From Maritalea mobilis (GTDB lineage: Bacteria; Pseudomonadota; Alphaproteobacteria; Rhizobiales; Devosiaceae): a DNA stretch of 64,000 nt. Where the stretch lies: NCBI RefSeq assembly GCF_004363175.1, contig NZ_SNYR01000001.1, forward strand, positions 930,001 through 994,000. Reading direction: 5' to 3'. The notes below the pieces were generated by a model. The model saw only the letters and a program-made list of their open reading frames with translations, ran no database searches and was not told the origin of the DNA. The position numbers and the translations under genes are program-made. Below, piece after piece: positions 16,709-25,315 of this stretch. Each line of letters begins with the position of its first letter. Within the stretch, counting starts at the first letter, position 1.

Positions 16709-17911
16709 TTATTTCAAACCCTTGCAATAGGCTTCAATCCGGTTGCAGGCTTGCTCAAGCTCCGGCAACGACAAAGCATAAGACACGCGGAAGTGCGGCG
16801 ACAGGCCATAAGCCCCGCCATGCACACTGGCCACATTCTGCTCCGCCAATAGCCCCATCACAAAGTCCTCATCATTTTCGATCACTTTGCCATCCGCGCG
16901 GGTTTTGCCAATAAATGCCCCGCATGACGGGTAAACGTAAAACGCACCGTCCGGTGTCAGGCAGTCAATGCCGTCGATCTGGTTCAAACGCTCAACAACA
17001 AAGTCGCGCCGCGCATTAAACGCATCGCGCCATTCAGCCAAAAAGCTCTGATCCCCTTCCAGCGCTTCCACGCTGGCCCATTGGGCAATCGAACACGCGT
17101 TAGACGTAGATTGCCCCTGCAGCTTGTTCATCGCTTTGATCAACCAGCTCGGTCCGGTGCAATAACCAATCCGCCAGCCAGTCATGGCATAGGCTTTGGA
17201 CACGCCATTCATGGTCACCACTCGGTCCTGCAAATCCGGCGCAACTTCCGCCATGGTCACAAATTTGGTGTCGCCATAAACTAGGTGCTCATAAATATCG
17301 TCCATCAGCACCAGCACATGCGGATATTTCCGCAACACGTCAGCCAGCGCTTTCATTTCATCCGCGCTATAAACCGCACCTGTCGGGTTGGACGGGCTGT
17401 TCAGCAAAAGCCAAACCGTTTTGTCAGTGATCGCATCTTCCAATTGCTGCGGCGTGATTTTAAAGCCCTGTGACGCATCCGCCTGCACAATAATCGGCGT
17501 TGCCCCGGCCAGGCTGATGATCTCCGGGTAAGACACCCAGAATGGAGCAGGCACAATCGCCTCATCGCCCTCGTCCAATGTCGCCATCAGTGCATTATAA
17601 ATGATCTGCTTGCCGCCTGTGGCCACAAAGCAATCAGCCGGATCGGTCTTGATATTATTGTCGCGCTCAAATTTGCGGGCAATCGCCGCCTTCAATTCTG
17701 GAATACCACTTGCTGCGGTGTAACGGGTCTTGCCCTCATCCATCGCGCGGGCAGCTGCATCACGAATCGGCTTGGGCGTATCAAAATCGGGCTCACCAGC
17801 GCTCAAAGCGATCACATCATCGCCGGCTGCTTTCTTTTCCAGCGCCAATTGCGAAATCGCCATAGAGGCGGAAGGTTTGATACGACGCAATGCAGCAGAG
17901 ATTTTTTCCAT
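16709..17911 (-). CDS. aatA: Aspartate aminotransferase (class I, PLP)
   Basis: A 400-residue class I aminotransferase of the bacterial Ib subgroup, converting aspartate and 2-oxoglutarate to oxaloacetate and glutamate. Landmarks are SAGEPDFDTP near the N-terminus, NSPSNPTGAVYS, the PLP-lysine motif NGVSKAYAMTGWRIGY (K239) and HFRVSYALS near the C-terminus. MEKISAALRRIKPSA is the usual rhizobial start. Many members also accept prephenate or aromatic amino acids, so specificity may be broader. It is transcribed alone. Confidence 0.93.
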   Translation of the reverse strand: MEKISAALRRIKPSASMAISQLALEKKAAGDDVIALSAGEPDFDTPKPIRDAAARAMDEGKTRYTAASGIPELKAAIARKFERDNNIKTDPADCFVATGGKQIIYNALMATLDEGDEAIVPAPFWVSYPEIISLAGATPIIVQADASQGFKITPQQLEDAITDKTVWLLLNSPSNPTGAVYSADEMKALADVLRKYPHVLVLMDDIYEHLVYGDTKFVTMAEVAPDLQDRVVTMNGVSKAYAMTGWRIGYCTGPSWLIKAMNKLQGQSTSNACSIAQWASVEALEGDQSFLAEWRDAFNARRDFVVERLNQIDGIDCLTPDGAFYVYPSCGAFIGKTRADGKVIENDEDFVMGLLAEQNVASVHGGAYGLSPHFRVSYALSLPELEQACNRIEAYCKGLK

Positions 17912-18166
17912 CTTTTGTGGGCCTTTTATAGATCTTATTTGTTTAAGTTACGCCAGAATAAAGCTTTTTAGCTTCGGCGTGCAGTGAGGAGAACTCGCGT
18001 TCCGTTCGGGATTGAACCAATTTCGTTGCAGTTTGGCAACGCATATTTTGTTAAGCTTTGTGGCGGTCACAAATTAGCCTAAATTTCTGCCGGAATTTTT
18101 CTTATTTCACTCAAAATTTTCCCGCACTTGGACCGCATATTCGTTTCTGTTCAAAGGAGCGATGAC

Positions 18167-18418
18167 ATGAAAAAGCAATCTAAAATCCTAACAGCCCTCA
18201 CCATAGGATTTGGCCTATTCTTAAGCGCAGGGGCTGTAGCCAGTCCGGCTCTCGCGGCAACTGACCATCCTGCAGATCAAGTTGCCCTTGGTATCATCAT
18301 TCCCGCGCTTGTCATCTGTCTGGCCATAATCGTTGAACTCTGGCGGACAACAGCAGCTCCCAAGCGGCGCACCTCCCCCGTGCGTACGCAGGAAAACAAA
18401 AACCGGTCCAGCAAATAA
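18167..18418 (+). CDS. Small secreted or membrane-anchored protein of unknown function
   Basis: An 83-residue protein with an N-terminal hydrophobic segment that looks like a signal peptide ending near SPALA (residues 1-30). A second hydrophobic helix (about 40-61) and a basic, polar C-terminal tail follow. An AAGGAG lies seven bases before the ATG and a perfect terminator follows, so it is very likely expressed. I know no named family. It precedes the Spy-like gene but has its own terminator, so they are separate transcripts. Confidence 0.72.
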   Translation: MKKQSKILTALTIGFGLFLSAGAVASPALAATDHPADQVALGIIIPALVICLAIIVELWRTTAAPKRRTSPVRTQENKNRSSK

Positions 18419-18447
18419 CTCCCCCTCCAAAGCGGTTTTTGTTTTGG

Positions 18448-18477
18448 CCAGCCCTTTCGTAAAAGGGCTGGTTTTTT
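18448..18477 (+). terminator. Terminator of the small envelope protein gene
   Basis: CCAGCCCTTT pairs with AAAGGGCTGG across CGTA, followed by TTTTTT. Confidence 0.92.
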
Positions 18478-18613
18478 AATGCCTTATCGCAATTTTCAGT
18501 CCCTATATTACCAAACTTACCAAATTGTCATCTAATGGAAAACTTCCCGCAAGCTGCAGTTTCTTATCTTCAATCTCGATCAGACGGACACCCCGATCGA
18601 AAGGAAGATCACC

Positions 18614-19195
18614 ATGAAAAAGTTCTCAACTCTCGCCCTCGCTACAGCGTTGGTTGGCACCCTCTCTGTTTCTGCTTTGGCTCCGGTTGCCGCCTATGCC
18701 GACAATCACGGCGACGGCAAACGCGCTGAACAAAAGCATAAAGGCAAAAAAGGCGGCCAACATCGCATGGTTCGCGGCGGCCACGGCTTCTTGGACATGG
18801 TGTGCGCACCTGAAGGCACCGAAAAAGCTGGCGAACGCTTGGATAAAATGGCCGAACGTTTGCAACTCACTGCTGATCAAACCGAAGCGTTCAACGCGCT
18901 GAAAGCAGCAGTGACGGAAGCCCAAACTGACGCGGCTGATGCCTGTGCGCCATTAAAAGAAACCAAGCCAGCCACTCCGGTGGAAGGCATGGAAAAACGC
19001 CAGGCCATGATGCAGTTGCAACTTGATGCCATGAGCCAAATCACCCCGGCCTTCGCTGACTTTTATGACAGCTTGAGCGACGAGCAAAAAGCTGAGCTCA
19101 ACAAAAAAGGCCCAAAAGGCGAGCGTGGCGAACATGGCCCGAAGCATCGTGGTGATCAGGACAATGATGATGACGAGGATGACAGCGACGCATAA
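18614..19195 (+). CDS. Spy/CpxP-like periplasmic LTXXQ-motif protein
   Basis: A 193-residue exported protein with a signal peptide (residues 1-29, cleavage near AYADN) and a helical domain. It has two LTXXQ-like motifs, LQLTADQTEAF and SLSDEQKAEL. This resembles Spy/CpxP envelope-stress chaperones or metal-responsive periplasmic proteins. The mature N-terminus is rich in Lys, Gly and His and the C-terminus ends in a run of Asp and Glu, possibly metal-binding. The exact role is unknown. Confidence 0.78.
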   Translation: MKKFSTLALATALVGTLSVSALAPVAAYADNHGDGKRAEQKHKGKKGGQHRMVRGGHGFLDMVCAPEGTEKAGERLDKMAERLQLTADQTEAFNALKAAVTEAQTDAADACAPLKETKPATPVEGMEKRQAMMQLQLDAMSQITPAFADFYDSLSDEQKAELNKKGPKGERGEHGPKHRGDQDNDDDEDDSDA

Positions 19196-19422
19196 TTACC
19201 CGTAAGTGGCGCTGTCGCTGGCGGCCCAAACGTGCCCCTGGGCTGCCAGCACCTCTCCCGCATAATCTCACCCCGGCAGCGCACTTTCTCTCCCATGGGT
19301 CGACCACATAAATATTTGTGGGCGACCCATCAATATTTTCAATGGCCCACAGGGCATGTTTCCGGCTTGCCAATCATCCAATCCCCCGATACCAATTTGG
19401 TACAACCAAAAGGGGGACGATC

Positions 19423-20649
19423 ATGAATCTGCCAATCAATCCAGCAACATTTCGAGCACACTTTCCTGCATTTGAAGAGGAAAGCCTCAATGGCTGGGCA
19501 TTTTTCGAAAATGCCGGTGGCTCCTATATGTGCCAGCAGGTGATTGATCGCTACAATCATTATTACACAGCCCATAAATTGCAGCCCTATGGCCAATATC
19601 CAGCCTCAAAAGAAGCAGGCAACGAAATGGATGAAGGCCATGATGCCTTGGCCCGTTTGCTCAATGTCGATGTAAGCTGGATTCACTTCGGCCCCTCCAC
19701 AACGGCGAACACCTACACATTGGCCCATGCTTTTGGCCAAATGCTCAAGGCTGGCGATGCGATCATTGTCACCAATCAGGACCATGAAGCCAACACAGGC
19801 GCGGTCCGCCGCATGGCTGCCGAAAAAGGGTTGGAAGTGCGCGAGTGGAAGGTCAACCCATCCACAGGGTCGCTTGAGTTTGCGACCTTCGAAAATCTGC
19901 TCGACGACAAAGTGAAACTCATCACGTTCCCACACGCCTCCAACATTGTGGGCGAAATCAATCCAGTCGCAGAAGTGTGCGCCGCCGCCAAAAAAGTTGG
20001 GGCCAAAACCATTGTGGATGGTGTCGCCTATGCGCCGCACTCCATGCCCGACCTCTCGGCGTTGGGCGCAGATATTTATCTGTTCTCTACCTACAAAACA
20101 TTCGGCCCGCACCAAGGCTTGATGGCCATTGATCCTGCCTTGGCGGAGCAATTGCCCAACCAAGGCCATTTCTTCAACGATGGTTTGCCGCGCAAACGCT
20201 TGGTGCCTGCCGGGCCAGACCACGCGCAAATCGCCGCCAGCGCCGGCATTGCCGCCTATTTCGACGACATTGCTGAAGAACTAAATATCGCAGCGCCCAA
20301 CAAAAATGAGCGCAAATTGTTCAGCGCCCTGCGCGAGCAAGAAACAGCCTTGCTGGCTCCTTTGATGGATTATCTGAAATCCTCCAATAAAGTGCGCCTT
20401 GTCGGCACCGATGATTTGGATGCACGGGTGCCCACCATTTCTATGATTTGCGAAAAGCAGGGCTTGGAACTGGCCCGCGATTTGGCGGAACATAAAATCA
20501 TGGCCGCTGGCGGTCATTTCTATGTATATCGCTTGATGGAAGGCATGGATATCGACCCGAACCATGGCGTCTTGCGCACATCGTTCGTTCATTATACCAA
20601 TGAGGCCGAAATCCAACAATTGATCAGCGCCCTCGATCAGGTGCTCTGA
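19423..20649 (+). CDS. Class V aminotransferase, cysteine desulfurase-like
   Basis: A 408-residue PLP enzyme of the class V (NifS/CsdA-like) fold. The cofactor lysine lies in the FSTYKTFGPHQG segment. GPSTTANTY near residue 90 and the QDHEANTGA histidine-containing loop are typical. It lacks an obvious active-site cysteine loop of IscS, so it is closer to the SufS/CsdA-like or kynureninase-like group of unknown substrate. The start at 19423 follows AGGGGGA; the longer frame to 19318 has no such site. Confidence 0.82.
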   Translation: MNLPINPATFRAHFPAFEEESLNGWAFFENAGGSYMCQQVIDRYNHYYTAHKLQPYGQYPASKEAGNEMDEGHDALARLLNVDVSWIHFGPSTTANTYTLAHAFGQMLKAGDAIIVTNQDHEANTGAVRRMAAEKGLEVREWKVNPSTGSLEFATFENLLDDKVKLITFPHASNIVGEINPVAEVCAAAKKVGAKTIVDGVAYAPHSMPDLSALGADIYLFSTYKTFGPHQGLMAIDPALAEQLPNQGHFFNDGLPRKRLVPAGPDHAQIAASAGIAAYFDDIAEELNIAAPNKNERKLFSALREQETALLAPLMDYLKSSNKVRLVGTDDLDARVPTISMICEKQGLELARDLAEHKIMAAGGHFYVYRLMEGMDIDPNHGVLRTSFVHYTNEAEIQQLISALDQVL

Positions 20650-20678
20650 CGAACCTTTCCAAAAAGTAGGACCTTGCT

Positions 20679-21599
20679 ATGCCCCGCTCCTTGGCGACTG
20701 TCATTATGCTTATTGCCACCATGGTGTGGGGCTTTGCGTTCATCGCGCAAAAGTCCGCAATGGATTCCATGGGGCCACTCACCTTTTTGGCCTCACGCTA
20801 TCTGCTGGGCGGCATCGTTATTCTGCCTTTGGCGTGGTTCGAGCATAAGCGCCAAGCTGAGCCCATTTCCAAACGCGCTTGGGGGTTGATTTTCATCCTC
20901 AGCGCCGCCTTCTTCTTGGGCTCTTGGTTGCAGCAAGCGGGCTTGCTCACCGCCACGGTCACCAATGCAGGCTTCCTCACTGGCCTATATGTGTTCTTTG
21001 TGCCGTTCATTCTGACGCTCTTTTTCCGTCAAAAACTACACTATATCGTGTGGGTTTGCGCCCCGCTGGCCCTCCTCGGCCTGTATTTATTGAATGGCGC
21101 TCGCCTCGACAATTTTGTGGTCGGTGATTTCCTTGTGATGAGCAGTGCCATTTTCTGGGCTGTGCATGTGATGCTGCTGGGTTACACCGCGGCCCTCACC
21201 AAGCGCCCAATCACCGTGTCCGCAGTCGTCTTTATCCTTGCAGGTCTCTATAGCCTTGGCGGCGGCTTCGCGCTCGAAACCGTTAGCCTTGAAGTGCTAC
21301 AATTGGGTTGGAAAGAGATCGTTTATGCGGGTCTACTCTCAACCGCAGTGGGCTTCACCTTGCAAGCCATCGGCCAGCAACATGTGCCTGCGGCCAATGC
21401 CGCCATCATCTTGTCAGGTGAAAGTCTTTTCGCCGCCATTGGCGCCGCCCTTGTGTTGGGCGAACGCCTGAGCATGGTCGGCTATATGGGCGCATTCTTG
21501 ATTTTCTTGGCCATCGTGTTGGTTGAAACTGTGCCCATCATACAGGCCAAACGGGAAAAGAAGCACCCGATCGACCCGGTCACCAATCTCGAATTATAA
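20679..21599 (+). CDS. EamA/DMT superfamily transporter
   Basis: A 306-residue membrane protein with two EamA repeats and about ten helices, starting MPRSLATVIMLIATMVWGFA. The second repeat contains GQQHVPAANAAIILSGESLF, characteristic of this superfamily. It starts 29 bp after the aminotransferase stop and may share its transcript, suggesting metabolite export linked to that enzyme; this is inference. The final six bases overlap the convergent DUF2147 gene. Confidence 0.85.
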   Translation: MPRSLATVIMLIATMVWGFAFIAQKSAMDSMGPLTFLASRYLLGGIVILPLAWFEHKRQAEPISKRAWGLIFILSAAFFLGSWLQQAGLLTATVTNAGFLTGLYVFFVPFILTLFFRQKLHYIVWVCAPLALLGLYLLNGARLDNFVVGDFLVMSSAIFWAVHVMLLGYTAALTKRPITVSAVVFILAGLYSLGGGFALETVSLEVLQLGWKEIVYAGLLSTAVGFTLQAIGQQHVPAANAAIILSGESLFAAIGAALVLGERLSMVGYMGAFLIFLAIVLVETVPIIQAKREKKHPIDPVTNLEL

Positions 21600-21995
21600 A
21601 TCGGAAAACTTGTCGAGGGTCACTTCCTCGCACCAGATCAGCATGCAGGCATCCACTTTCAACTTATCAGGCGAAAGCTGGGTCACATTGCCACGAATAG
21701 TGTGCCCACGCAGAGTGATTTTGCCGCGCCATTTATTCTCTGACCGCTTAGGCAATTCTGAAAACAAATAAGTGCCAATCAATTGCTTATTTTCAGCATT
21801 TTGGTGTTCAGGTTGAATCCAGTCCACAATGCCGCAAAGCTTGGTATTGTCATCACCGCAATAGGTGATTTTATAGCGAGATTCTTTGTTCGCTGGCTGC
21901 CAAATGCCTTCGGGGGACATATCCTGCGCCGAAGCAGCACCGGCTGAAAATAGACCCAAAAGGCCTGCAAAAATAACTGTTTTTAAATTGCGCAT
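21594..21995 (-). CDS. DUF2147 family secreted protein
   Basis: A 133-residue protein with a signal peptide (residues 1-23, cleavage near ASAQD) and a small beta-rich DUF2147-type domain. The hallmark is GIWQPANKES...KITYCGDD..LCGIVDWI, and it ends with a cysteine-containing DACMLIWCEE strand. It is periplasmic. The start at 21995 follows AAGGAG. Function is unknown; some relatives are tied to organic solvent or envelope phenotypes. It overlaps the upstream convergent transporter tail by six bases. Confidence 0.75.
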   Translation of the reverse strand: MRNLKTVIFAGLLGLFSAGAASAQDMSPEGIWQPANKESRYKITYCGDDNTKLCGIVDWIQPEHQNAENKQLIGTYLFSELPKRSENKWRGKITLRGHTIRGNVTQLSPDKLKVDACMLIWCEEVTLDKFSDL

Positions 21996-22077
21996 TGAAT
22001 GCTCCTTGTTCATGCGCCGCCCGCACATAGCTCATTACATAGGGATCATGGCGCGAATGTGAATAGCCAACGCGATT

Positions 22078-22749
22078 TTAAAACACTTGTTCCATCAAAT
22101 ATTGGTTTACCGGTGCCATCTGCTGGCAAATCTCAACAAAATGCGCCTTTAATTTCTGCTGATCATTAAAGATTGATGCCTCATAAGGTTTCCGCTCATT
22201 GCGCACCACAAGCCCTTTGAGTTTCAGCCATTCAGCATAAGGCGCGGCCGCATCAAATCCACTTGGCACTCTTTTCAACTGCGGCGCATTTAACGGTACG
22301 CCATGGGCTTCAGCCGCCCCAACAGCCTCAGCAATCTTGGTTCCCTCATCGCTCACAATTTGCGCCCGCATCTGCGCCAATTGGTCCTTATCCAGCGCCC
22401 AAAAGCCCGCGCCATATCCATAGCCATCTTGATGCAAGGCAATATGCGTACCGGGAGATTTGGTGGCATGATCGCCTGCCCAAAACACCAAATGCACATG
22501 CACATTATAGGGCGTTTTATCCTTGGAAAATCGCGTATCCCGATAAATGCGCCGCAAAGAACCATTGATCTTCGGCACAGCATTAAGCGGCGGGTTTAGC
22601 GCGACCAGCTCGTCCTGCATTGCCTCGACCACGTCCAAAAGCGGCGCAACAATCAGCGCCTGATATTCTTCCTTATGTGCGCCGAACCAAGCCTTTTCAT
22701 TATTCTTGTCCAGATTGCGCAAAAATGCCTGAACCTTTTCAATTTCCAT
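22078..22749 (-). CDS. DUF2461 domain protein
   Basis: A 223-residue protein of the DUF2461 family. The conserved blocks FLRNLDKNNEKAWF, SLRRIYRDTRFSKDKTPYNVHV and the GYGYGAGFWALD strand are plain. It is predicted to be cytoplasmic and of unknown function. The ATG at 22749 is preceded by GGGAGGAG (22757-22764 on the minus strand), an unusually complete Shine-Dalgarno. That site is an eight-base complement to the CCUCCUCCC loops of small RNAs A-D, which makes it a plausible target. Confidence 0.85.
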   Translation of the reverse strand: MEIEKVQAFLRNLDKNNEKAWFGAHKEEYQALIVAPLLDVVEAMQDELVALNPPLNAVPKINGSLRRIYRDTRFSKDKTPYNVHVHLVFWAGDHATKSPGTHIALHQDGYGYGAGFWALDKDQLAQMRAQIVSDEGTKIAEAVGAAEAHGVPLNAPQLKRVPSGFDAAAPYAEWLKLKGLVVRNERKPYEASIFNDQQKLKAHFVEICQQMAPVNQYLMEQVF

Positions 22750-22859
22750 CACACCGCTCCTCCCGGCTGCCCGTTTAAATTATGCTCTATGATTTGTCGT
22801 TCGGGAATGGCTGAATTCGACAGGCATTGATATTTTGGCGCATTAAATGCGGTTAAAGC

Positions 22860-22882
22860 TTATCCACAGCCCTGTGGATGGT
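22860..22882. promoter_or_regulatory. Perfect DnaA-box-like inverted repeat
   Basis: TTATCCACA at 22860-22868 matches the DnaA box. ATCCACAG (22862-22869) and CTGTGGAT (22872-22879) are perfect inverted repeats two bases apart. It lies in the intergenic region between the DUF2461 gene and the structured RNA. A lone pair does not make an origin; it could be a regulatory DnaA site or chance. Confidence 0.45.
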
Positions 22883-22930
22883 CACAAAAGCGTCACAATA
22901 ATTACGCCAAATTGTAAAATGCGGTCCATA

Positions 22931-23056
22931 GATTGACCGTTGTTGGAGGTATCATTCCTGCTTTCAACAAAACTGTTGCAATAGCCCCGAAAATTGCAAC
23001 CGGCGTGCGCCCCCAACAAGCATGCCATTGGCCGCTCCGCCAGCGGCCTTCTTTTT
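22931..23056 (+). ncRNA. Structured RNA with terminator upstream of tdk (leader or independent small RNA)
   Basis: TTGTTGG (22940-22946) pairs with CCAACAA (23013-23019), enclosing further stems: AGG/CCT, a CAACA-AAAC-TGTTG hairpin, and TTGCAAT/ATTGCAA (22976-22982 with 22993-22999). A terminator follows at 23030-23056 (GGCCGCT/AGCGGCC, then TTCTTTTT). A closed multi-stem domain followed by a terminator is the shape of a riboswitch or attenuator, or of a small RNA. The thymidine kinase gene starts 131 bp after it. I do not recognise the family; the boundaries are estimates. Confidence 0.5.
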
Positions 23057-23187
23057 GTCTGGTCGCAGAACAGCTAAAATCTGTGGCGAACCGGCAAATA
23101 GTCGCCGCCCCACCCTTCATTTTTGGTCAATCTGGTTCATAATTAAGCCATCGAATCTGACATGGGCGCCATTAAAGGACCAAGGGC

Positions 23188-23856
23188 ATGGCCAAACTAT
23201 ATTTTTCATACGCTGCCATGAATGCGGGCAAATCCACCATCTTGCTGCAGGCCGCCCATAATTATCAGGAACGGGGCATGAATGCCCTTCTATACACCTC
23301 CGCGCTTTATGCCGAAGGTGGCGTTGGCAAAATCTCATCGCGCATTGGTCTGGACGTGGAGGCAAATCTCTATCGGCAGGAAGATAATTTGCTGGAGCAA
23401 ATTGTTGCCGCCAACAAGCAGGAAAAGGTCGACTGTATCTTTGTTGATGAAGCCCAGTTCCTCACCTCCAAGCAAGTTTGGCAATTGGCACGCGTCTCTG
23501 ATCATATGAACATTCCGGTCATGTGCTATGGCCTGCGCACCGATTTTCAGGGCAAATTGTTTGAAGGTTCTGCCGAGCTTTTGGCCATCGCCGATATTTT
23601 GCGCGAGATCCGCACCATTTGTGAATGTGGACGCAAAGCGACCATGGTGGTGCGTTTTGATGAGCATGGCCAGCCCATGCGCGAAGGCGATCAGGTTTCC
23701 ATCGGCAAAGAGATCTATGTCTCCATGTGCCGCAAACATTGGGAAGAAAAAATGCGCGATCCAGCCGTGATCACCGCTTTTCGGCTTGAGTCAAACCCGG
23801 CAACGCCACTAACCTTAGATGAAGATGACGACGATTCATTGGCTCAATTAGGATAG
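23188..23856 (+). CDS. tdk: Thymidine kinase
   Basis: A 222-residue type II thymidine kinase that salvages thymidine to dTMP with ATP. It has the P-loop MNAGKST (residues 11-17), the Walker B VDEAQFL and a zinc-binding tail with CEC (after IRTI) and MCRKH. It opens MAKLYFSYAAMNAGKST, close to the enterobacterial enzyme. The C-terminus is a short acidic run. The thioesterase follows eight bases after the stop. A structured RNA with its own terminator lies upstream and may affect expression. Confidence 0.95.
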   Translation: MAKLYFSYAAMNAGKSTILLQAAHNYQERGMNALLYTSALYAEGGVGKISSRIGLDVEANLYRQEDNLLEQIVAANKQEKVDCIFVDEAQFLTSKQVWQLARVSDHMNIPVMCYGLRTDFQGKLFEGSAELLAIADILREIRTICECGRKATMVVRFDEHGQPMREGDQVSIGKEIYVSMCRKHWEEKMRDPAVITAFRLESNPATPLTLDEDDDDSLAQLG

Positions 23857-23864
23857 CAAACCCA

Positions 23865-24248
23865 ATGCCCCATCAAACCGATCCCAAAGGCGAATTGACC
23901 CTGCGCACAGTGGCCATGCCTGCTGACACCAATCCCGCTGGCGACATTTTCGGCGGCTGGGTACTCAGCCAAATGGATATTGCAGGCGGCATTGCCGCAT
24001 CTGAGCGCGCCAATAGCCGTGTGGTCACTGTGGCCATTGAAGCCATGACCTTTATTGCGCCCGTTAAAATCGGTGACGTTTTGTGCGTTTACACAACCAT
24101 TGAGAAAACCGGCACCACCTCCATCACCGTTTATATGGAAGCATGGGCTCGCCGCAATCGCGCAACAGATCGGGTGAAAGTAACTGACGGCACATTCGTT
24201 TATGTGGCATTGGATGCCTCAGGCAAACCAAGCTCGTTCAACCAATAA
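23865..24248 (+). CDS. YciA-family acyl-CoA thioesterase
   Basis: A 127-residue single hot-dog domain protein, likely hydrolysing acyl-CoA esters in the cytoplasm. The conserved segment MPADTNPAGDIFGGWVLSQM holds the catalytic aspartate/asparagine region, and VVTVAIEAMTFIAPVKIGD forms the family's second block. Length and motifs match YciA. It follows tdk by eight bases and is probably co-transcribed, although the functions are unrelated. Confidence 0.9.
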   Translation: MPHQTDPKGELTLRTVAMPADTNPAGDIFGGWVLSQMDIAGGIAASERANSRVVTVAIEAMTFIAPVKIGDVLCVYTTIEKTGTTSITVYMEAWARRNRATDRVKVTDGTFVYVALDASGKPSSFNQ

Positions 24249-24556
24249 AACGGCTACCTTGAAGGGGCGGTTCGACCGCCCCAAAACACCAAAATTAATC
24301 TTTTTTTAATTTTTTCAGAGCGCTTTTTCGCGATTTCAGTTCAAATTCGCCAACTACCCATCACGCGTAAAAGCCAATTAATTACATAATCTTACGCCAG
24401 CGAAACATACTGAAACCTCGCCCCTAAAAGCCTCCAATTCGGCGCATTTTCCAAATATGAACCGAATATTAACAAGCCCGTTCAGCAACCATTCAGGCGC
24501 AATATCGTTTTATCTCCCACATGAACAGCAAACGGATCATTTACGGGAGAGAAAAA
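24249..24556. other. Intergenic: weak hairpin then A/T-rich leader
   Basis: A GGGGCGG/CCGCCCC hairpin (24264-24282) just after the thioesterase is followed, some bases later, by T-rich sequence rather than an immediate T run, so it is only a possible terminator. The remaining roughly 250 bp is A/T-rich and shows no gene. It presumably holds the promoter and leader of the following secreted-protein gene. Confidence 0.55.
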
Positions 24557-25195
24557 ATGAGCCTTAGTAAATTTGTTAAAACAACAAGTCTGGCCCTTGC
24601 AGGTGTCACAGTATTTACTGGCGCAGCAATGGCTTTCCCAGCAACATCAAAAACGGCCCTTAATGTGCGCTCTGGCCCTGGCACCAATTACCGTGTGGTA
24701 GACGCACTATATTCTGGCGAGCGCGTAAATGTTGAGCGCTGCACAAATTCTCGCACATGGTGTTATGTCACCCACAGTGGCCCTGACGGTTGGGTTTCTG
24801 CCAAATATCTGCAACGTCGCAGCGGCGGCGGCAACAATGGTGGCAGCCATAACGACAATCCAGGCTTCTCAATTGAGTTTGGTAGCGATGGCACCTTCAG
24901 CTTTAACTTTGGCAACCGTCCAAACCGTCCACACCGTCCTCCGCAAGCAAAAGCCTGTTTTTATGAGCACGCAAACTATCGCGGCCGCAGCTTCTGCCTA
25001 GACGAAGGTGAAAGTGTTCGTCGTCTACGCCACAATTGGAACGATACGATCAGTTCAATGCGCGTCTTTGGTGGCGCTGAGGTAACCGTGTGTAAACATG
25101 CTGGCTACCGTGGCTTGTGCCGCACAGTTGACCGCAACTTCCCACGCATCGGTCGGCGCTTGAATGACGAAATCTCATCTATCAAAGTCCAATAA
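24557..25195 (+). CDS. Secreted SH3b plus beta/gamma-crystallin protein
   Basis: A 212-residue exported protein. A signal peptide (residues 1-26, cleavage near AMAFP) is followed by a bacterial SH3 domain (about 30-88, TALNVRSGPGTNYRVV...GWVSAKYL). A Gly/Asn/Pro/His/Arg-rich linker leads to a C-terminal beta/gamma-crystallin or I36-inhibitor-like module with two Greek-key repeats (ACFYEHANYRGRSFCL and VTVCKHAGYRGLC). It may bind peptidoglycan through SH3b and calcium or a protease through the crystallin part. The start at 24557 follows GGGAGAG. A terminator follows. Confidence 0.82.
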   Translation: MSLSKFVKTTSLALAGVTVFTGAAMAFPATSKTALNVRSGPGTNYRVVDALYSGERVNVERCTNSRTWCYVTHSGPDGWVSAKYLQRRSGGGNNGGSHNDNPGFSIEFGSDGTFSFNFGNRPNRPHRPPQAKACFYEHANYRGRSFCLDEGESVRRLRHNWNDTISSMRVFGGAEVTVCKHAGYRGLCRTVDRNFPRIGRRLNDEISSIKVQ

Positions 25196-25225
25196 GGATT
25201 TTGAAAGATAGCGTGAGCGCTAAGG

Positions 25226-25257
25226 CACCCCCGGTCCGCAAACCGGGGGTGTTTTTT
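25226..25257 (+). terminator. Terminator of the SH3b/crystallin gene
   Basis: CACCCCCGGT pairs with ACCGGGGGTG across a six-base loop, followed by TTTTTT. Confidence 0.93.
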
Positions 25258-25315
25258 GTCCAAATTCCGCCCCTTTTTCGGCGTGAGATAGTGAAAATCC
25301 TTGGAGGGGATCATT

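Noticed and set aside
22860-22882. Replication origin
   Set aside because: Only one DnaA-box pair, no A/T-rich unwinding region nearby and no neighbouring replication genes.
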